From contig JACPRH010000034.1 of assembly GCA_016190055.1 (NCBI GenBank), positions 35,652-99,651 on the forward strand: a stretch of 64,000 nt of DNA. Direction: 5' to 3'. Of this stretch, positions 60,816 to 64,000 are shown one piece after another. The stretch comes from Nitrososphaerota archaeon (lineage in GTDB: Archaea; Thermoproteota; Nitrososphaeria; Nitrososphaerales; JACPRH01). The notes under the pieces were generated by a model, which saw nothing but the letters and a program-made list of their open reading frames with translations, was not told the DNA's origin and made no database searches. Each line of letters opens with the position of its first letter. Positions within the stretch are counted from its first letter, which is position 1. The translations under genes and the position numbers were made by a program.

Positions 60816-60864
60816 CGCAGGGGCGCGGGATTCGAACCCGCGAGACCTTTAGATCAGAGACTTG
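60816..60864 (-). repeat. tRNA 3'-end fragment (class II-like)
   Basis: The minus strand holds a perfect T arm GCGGG-TTCGAAT-CCCGC followed by GCCCCTGCGC, and before it a variable-arm-like stem GATC-TAAA-GGTC and GTCTC. No matching acceptor 5' strand (CAGGGGC or GCAGGGG) occurs to the right, so only the 3' part of a tRNA is present, as expected at an attachment-site scar. It lies in the 500-nt gene-free stretch 60462-60964. Confidence 0.45.
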
Positions 60865-60964
60865 GTAGCCTCGTAATCCTTGACTTTTTCTGGTATTACG
60901 GCCCTTTCCGTGAATAAGGCTTATTGTTAAGGCGCGTCATACTTATCGGTAAGGAGAGTAACTC

Positions 60965-61210
60965 TTGGAGGTAAGTGTAGGCTCTGTTACATCGAAGGGT
61001 CAGGTGACGATTCCTAAGAAGATTAGGGATGCATTAGGGCTCAGAGCGGGTGATAGAGTGGTCTTCGCCATCGAGCATGAGCGTGCAGTGATAAGAAAGG
61101 TTTCAGCTGAAAAGATGTCCGAGATTCTTAGTAGACAGAAGCCTTGGGCAGAGTCAAGTCTAGCCTTCCAGAAGAAGATGCGTGAAGAATGGGCATCACC
61201 GCAGTCTTAG
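60965..61210 (+). CDS. AbrB/MazE-like (SpoVT-AbrB) DNA-binding protein
   Basis: An 81-residue protein with the swapped-hairpin motif [41 protein letters not shown] at residues 5-45. The C-terminal tail could bind a toxin, but no PIN or MazF gene follows it; the nearest toxin, at 59884, already has its own partner. The start is TTG at 60965 within CTCTTGGAGG. It may be an orphan antitoxin or a regulator. Confidence 0.85.
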   Translation: MEVSVGSVTSKGQVTIPKKIRDALGLRAGDRVVFAIEHERAVIRKVSAEKMSEILSRQKPWAESSLAFQKKMREEWASPQS

Positions 61211-61282
61211 TTTCACATAAACATCATCAGCATCCCCCGAAGACGGGATGCAACCAACCCAACTCACTTGTTTAGGCTTTTT

Positions 61283-62647
61283 TCAATTCCCTTTTTGGGT
61301 TTGTTGATTGGTTACGAGGTATTTGTTGTTGTAAAGGGTCTGCAACAATATGTATTGTGTTCCTGTTTGGGTTGTCTCTGCGATGTTGAACTTTATTTCT
61401 TTGCTTTCTCCGGGTGCTAGTCGTATCTGTTCGGACTCTTGATACTGGTCGAAGGGTGCTTGTCCATCCGAATCTGATATTAGGCTGACCTTCACCTGTT
61501 TCTCGTAGTTTTCATTGTTCTTCACGTTAGTGGTAACTGTCTGTTGTTTGCCGTGGTTGGTGTCGACTTTGACTGTTGTGATTGTGGGGCTGGTCTGTTC
61601 AAAGACTAGGGTTTTCTGTGAGGGTTGTGCTGTTACGGTGCCCCAGAACTCTATGAGGTTGAGCGGTGCCTTTGGGTCATGATAGGTTTCGATTATGCAT
61701 TTTGCCGGGTTTAGGTTATCCCATTCCGCGCTGTGGGTTCCATCGGTCTTCCCATTTTGTAGGTAGTTGTAATGCTCGTCGAATAGAGCGAAGAATGTCT
61801 GGGTGTCGCCTGCAGCATCCCGAGCCCTTATGCTTATTGCGCCGGGGATCTCAGCTGCCTTTGACCAGGGTGTTTGGTCGGTGATGATTTTCTTCTTCGA
61901 ACCGATCAGCTGAAGATAGATGGAGTAGTAGTGGACGCCTGGTTCATCGATCTTTACTCTGAATCTTTGCGTTACTGTTGAGCCTGCAGCGATGGTGATT
62001 GTCTCTGATGTTTTGGATTCGAATGGTTCAGATTGATCGCGGTCGATTAGAAGGTTCACCGCGATTTCCCTCTGCGAATAGCTTGGGTTATTTACTTCTA
62101 CTGCCACATCTATAGATCTGCCGTTATCATCTGTAGGCTGCGTCTCCACATTTACACTTACAACTCTCGGCATAGCTCTTTTGAGCACTAGGTCGACAGG
62201 TTCCTTCCCTAAGGTTGCGGTGCCACTGCCCCAGAACTCTCCGTTAAGACCAGGCTCTTGGTAGTAAACCTCGAACATGTAGAGGCCGCTTCTAATGTTT
62301 CGGAGCCTAGCTGTCCCGTCGGAGCCGGTGTTTGACGAGGCCAGATAATGGTAATCGGAATCAAACAGTATGACCGAGGCCCCGCTTACTGTGTTTCCAT
62401 CTCCATCCTCCACCTTTACGTTCAGGTTCGGTGAGGCTGCGTAGACGGGAGCAATCATCGGAGCAACTATGATCGCTAGGAGAATCAGGGATAACAGTGG
62501 CTTCTGAAGCCTTTTCACCTTCTTAATTGACGACCGGTGTTTCAAGAATAGAGCTATGATTGTGATAGGTGCTGCTGCGGATGCGACCATTAGAAAGGGG
62601 TCAATGCCTCCTTGGGCTTGAAGGACGTTTATCCTTAGGAAGTACAC
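61283..62647 (-). CDS. Membrane-anchored protein with two Ig/carboxypeptidase-regulatory and two CARDB-like domains
   Basis: A 454-residue protein. Hydrophobic segments lie at about 17-35 and 50-68. The external part alternates: NVKVEDGDGNTVSGASVILFDSDYHYLASSNTGSDGTARLRNI (carboxypeptidase-regulatory-like) and VNVETQPTDDNGRSIDVAVEVNNPSYSQREIAVNLLIDRDQSEPFESKT (CARDB-like), then a second similar pair starting ISIRARDAAGDTQTFFALFDEHYNYLQNGKTDG and VKVDTNHGKQQTVTTNVKNNENYEKQVKVSL. It reads as an internal duplication. Start GTG 62647. Probably a surface protein; function unknown. Confidence 0.72.
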   Translation of the reverse strand: MYFLRINVLQAQGGIDPFLMVASAAAPITIIALFLKHRSSIKKVKRLQKPLLSLILLAIIVAPMIAPVYAASPNLNVKVEDGDGNTVSGASVILFDSDYHYLASSNTGSDGTARLRNIRSGLYMFEVYYQEPGLNGEFWGSGTATLGKEPVDLVLKRAMPRVVSVNVETQPTDDNGRSIDVAVEVNNPSYSQREIAVNLLIDRDQSEPFESKTSETITIAAGSTVTQRFRVKIDEPGVHYYSIYLQLIGSKKKIITDQTPWSKAAEIPGAISIRARDAAGDTQTFFALFDEHYNYLQNGKTDGTHSAEWDNLNPAKCIIETYHDPKAPLNLIEFWGTVTAQPSQKTLVFEQTSPTITTVKVDTNHGKQQTVTTNVKNNENYEKQVKVSLISDSDGQAPFDQYQESEQIRLAPGESKEIKFNIAETTQTGTQYILLQTLYNNKYLVTNQQTQKGN

Positions 62648-62665
62648 TTCATCACCATGCAGGAC

Positions 62666-62944
62666 TCATATGATGGCCTCTCCCTCAGGCGTAGTTGATC
62701 CTGCGGAAATGTTGAGAACACCTCTCCCTTTCTCGCCTGTTACCACCGACACATCAAGTCCATCAGGCAGTTTATCCGGTCTCTCAACTCCAAGCGTCTT
62801 CTGCTCCCCTAGAACATCGAAGTCGACCATCGCGCTCTCTCCTTGCCGCACCGAAACCTCAGACTTCTCAAGCACCAGCATAGGAGCTGAGGCAGGATGA
62901 ACGCTCAAGAGCAATAGAACTAGCAACAACCAATGAATTTTCAT
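62666..62944 (-). CDS. Small secreted protein
   Basis: From ATG 62944 the protein has 92 residues. TATA CTCTTTTATTTTG at about 62972-62984 rules out the farther ATG at 62992. The signal peptide is KIHWLLLVLLLLSVHPASA; the rest looks like one Ig-like strand set (LVLEKSEVSVRQGESAMVDFDVLG), ending abruptly at SAGSTTPEGEAII, so it may be a truncated domain. It precedes the 454-residue gene by 18 nt, in the same operon. The gap 62945-63267 has no convincing gene. Confidence 0.6.
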   Translation of the reverse strand: MKIHWLLLVLLLLSVHPASAPMLVLEKSEVSVRQGESAMVDFDVLGEQKTLGVERPDKLPDGLDVSVVTGEKGRGVLNISAGSTTPEGEAII

Positions 62945-63267
62945 GCAGATTTCTAAAAACTCAGCATCGCCAAAATAAAAGAGAATTGTCAAATATTCAA
63001 ACGCCGCAGATCAACCAGTTTGAACCGCTCTAACCGCAAGAAGTCATAGTGGCGCGGGGTGGGATTACAGCACCAATTTACTACAGGACATCCAGCAAAA
63101 ACAGGCTGATCTGCTAGTTCAAGCAAGAGAAATATGTTAGGCGAACCCGATGGACATAAGGCGAAAGCAGCCTCGGAGAATAATGCTGCGAATAGTGGTA
63201 GTAGCAACATTGAGGATTGGAGACTTTTTAGGCGTAGCTGAACGACGCTTTGAGTTGTATATGTTGG

Positions 63268-63750
63268 TTAGAGGTTAGGCAGTAGTTGTATTCCGAAGTG
63301 AAGCCCGAAGGTCTCCAGCAAGCCGTATGCAGCCAAACTAGTAAGCTGCAGAAGGAAGGATCGCATCTTGCCGAATCCCAGGAACTTTGAAGTCACAGAG
63401 GTAGCATAGACCCCGATGAGCGGCGTGATCAGAAGCATGATTGCAGATCCGTATCTTCCTTCGAGTCTCTTCCGAAATCTTCCGCCTTCTTTTGCAAAGT
63501 AGTTGAAGAGCCTCGGAAACCTTCTTTCAAACCGATCCATCAAGAGAAGCAAGATGACAAGGGGGAGGAGGTTTGCTGCAAAGGCGACTACAAAAGATGT
63601 GAAAGGCTCTACTCCCAAGGCGACGCCAGCCGGGATAGCAACCAGTATCTCACCTACAGGTGAAGCTGATAGCAAAGTTATTGCAACCAGCGTCTCTGCG
63701 TTTAACACCAAATCTATCCTTTCCCTCGAGAGTGGAGTCGAATACGCCAA
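63268..63750 (-). CDS. Small multidrug export (sm_multidrug_ex) family membrane protein
   Basis: A 160-residue membrane protein with four helices. LVAITLLSASPVGEILVAIPAGVALGVEPFTSFVVAFAANLLPLVILLLLMD matches the PF06695-type putative small multidrug export family, and RFRKRLEGRYGSAIMLLITPLIGVYATS its second half. Evidence for export is only by name; function is untested. The ATG at 63750 lies about 30 nt from a TATA-like sequence. Confidence 0.8.
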   Translation of the reverse strand: MAYSTPLSRERIDLVLNAETLVAITLLSASPVGEILVAIPAGVALGVEPFTSFVVAFAANLLPLVILLLLMDRFERRFPRLFNYFAKEGGRFRKRLEGRYGSAIMLLITPLIGVYATSVTSKFLGFGKMRSFLLQLTSLAAYGLLETFGLHFGIQLLPNL

Positions 63751-63791
63751 GGCTTATATATGATCACCGGAGTTTTTTAGCAGTTTAGCAG

Positions 63792-64000
63792 TTGGTCTCA
63801 GGTTATATTAAGTGGCTTTCGGATATAAGTGCAGAGGATATTCTTGAAGTAGGTAGTAAATCTTCTAATCTTCATAAAGCTTTGAAACTTGATTTTAATG
63901 TTCCTCAAGCGTTTGTGCTTACCTCTTCTGCGTATAATAGGATGTCATCCGATTTGCGGTTATCCGAGAAGCATGGTCGACTTACGCCTGAGGAGATACA
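63792..64000 (+). CDS. PEP synthase/PPDK-type gene, N-terminal part (cut by window edge)
   Basis: A TTG at 63792 opens a frame to the window edge. The visible 69 residues include YIKWLSDISAEDILEVGSKSSNL, FNVPQAFVLTSSAYNRM, the opening of the PEP/pyruvate-binding (PPDK_N) domain, where 'vGgK.anL' and 'vPpgFvlt..ay' are standard. The usual GGK reads GSK here. The full gene would be phosphoenolpyruvate synthase or a PPDK_N-containing relative; which one cannot be decided from the fragment. Confidence 0.7.
   Translation, partial: MVSGYIKWLSDISAEDILEVGSKSSNLHKALKLDFNVPQAFVLTSSAYNRMSSDLRLSEKHGRLTPEEI

Noticed and set aside
63040..63085. Possible tRNA 3' end (GGCGCGGGGTGGGATT on the plus strand)
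   Set aside because: The T loop is damaged and no stem pairs convincingly; similarity is too short to support a feature.
62989..63210. 73-residue minus-strand frame
   Set aside because: Starts with a short hydrophobic run but the rest has no coding character, and a promoter for the neighbouring gene lies within it.

Overview
The window reads as archaeal chromosome from the TACK group, most likely a non-ammonia-oxidising member of the Nitrososphaeria (Thaumarchaeota) or a close relative. The evidence is an archaeal eIF2-alpha, a UPF0147 protein, an SSSCA1-type zinc ribbon, class II-type HMG-CoA reductase for isoprenoid lipids, TATA boxes about 25-40 nt before starts, frequent GTG/TTG starts, two tRNA genes with bulge-helix-bulge introns, a bacterial-type GrpE-DnaK-DnaJ set as found in Thaumarchaeota, and PQQ-type dehydrogenases of the kind reported from heterotrophic Thaumarchaeota. 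No ammonia oxidation gene is present. The assignment is inference; there is no rRNA in the window.

Layout. 0-17.5 kb is mostly housekeeping: an edge-truncated C39-like protein, CDF transporter, PadR regulator, eIF2-alpha, UPF0147/EVE pair, grpE-dnaK-dnaJ operon, a radical SAM enzyme, an amino acid permease, a HerA-like ATPase, an XRE/DUF2178 pair and a four-CBS protein. At 17.99-18.66 kb is a tRNA-Leu(UAG) gene split by a 591-nt intron that itself encodes a LAGLIDADG-type homing endonuclease. 18.8-23.3 kb carries superoxide dismutase, an F420-type oxidoreductase, a TM2 protein and a tyrosine recombinase. 23.3-33.3 kb looks like an accretion island at a tRNA-Val gene: the intact intron-containing tRNA-Val(GAC) lies at the right, and up to four degenerate copies of its 3' end lie to the left in the same orientation, separating packets of cargo (AbiE-like toxin-antitoxin; beta-propeller and CHRD proteins; a small coiled-coil gene; DUF2795 plus treZ and a debranching enzyme; a second DUF2795).

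33.4-64 kb is rich in secreted and surface proteins: a triheme cytochrome with a collagen-like stalk, Thr-rich membrane proteins, two paralogous PQQ dehydrogenases carrying the Asp-Tyr-Asp signature of lanthanide-dependent enzymes, two proteins sharing a 'GYDYD' beta module, and Ig/CARDB-like proteins. Interspersed are inorganic pyrophosphatase, a GerW/YtfI-like trio, an intact-ended IS66 element (target duplication visible) that splits the signal peptide of a secreted-protein gene, a PadR-controlled ABC exporter, an MFS transporter, a VapBC pair, and at the right edge the start of a PEP synthase/PPDK-type gene.

Taken together the accessory genes suggest a heterotroph that oxidises alcohols or sugars outside the membrane with PQQ enzymes, may pass electrons through extracytoplasmic cytochromes, and handles alpha-glucan/trehalose. 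These metabolic links are inferred from gene content only.
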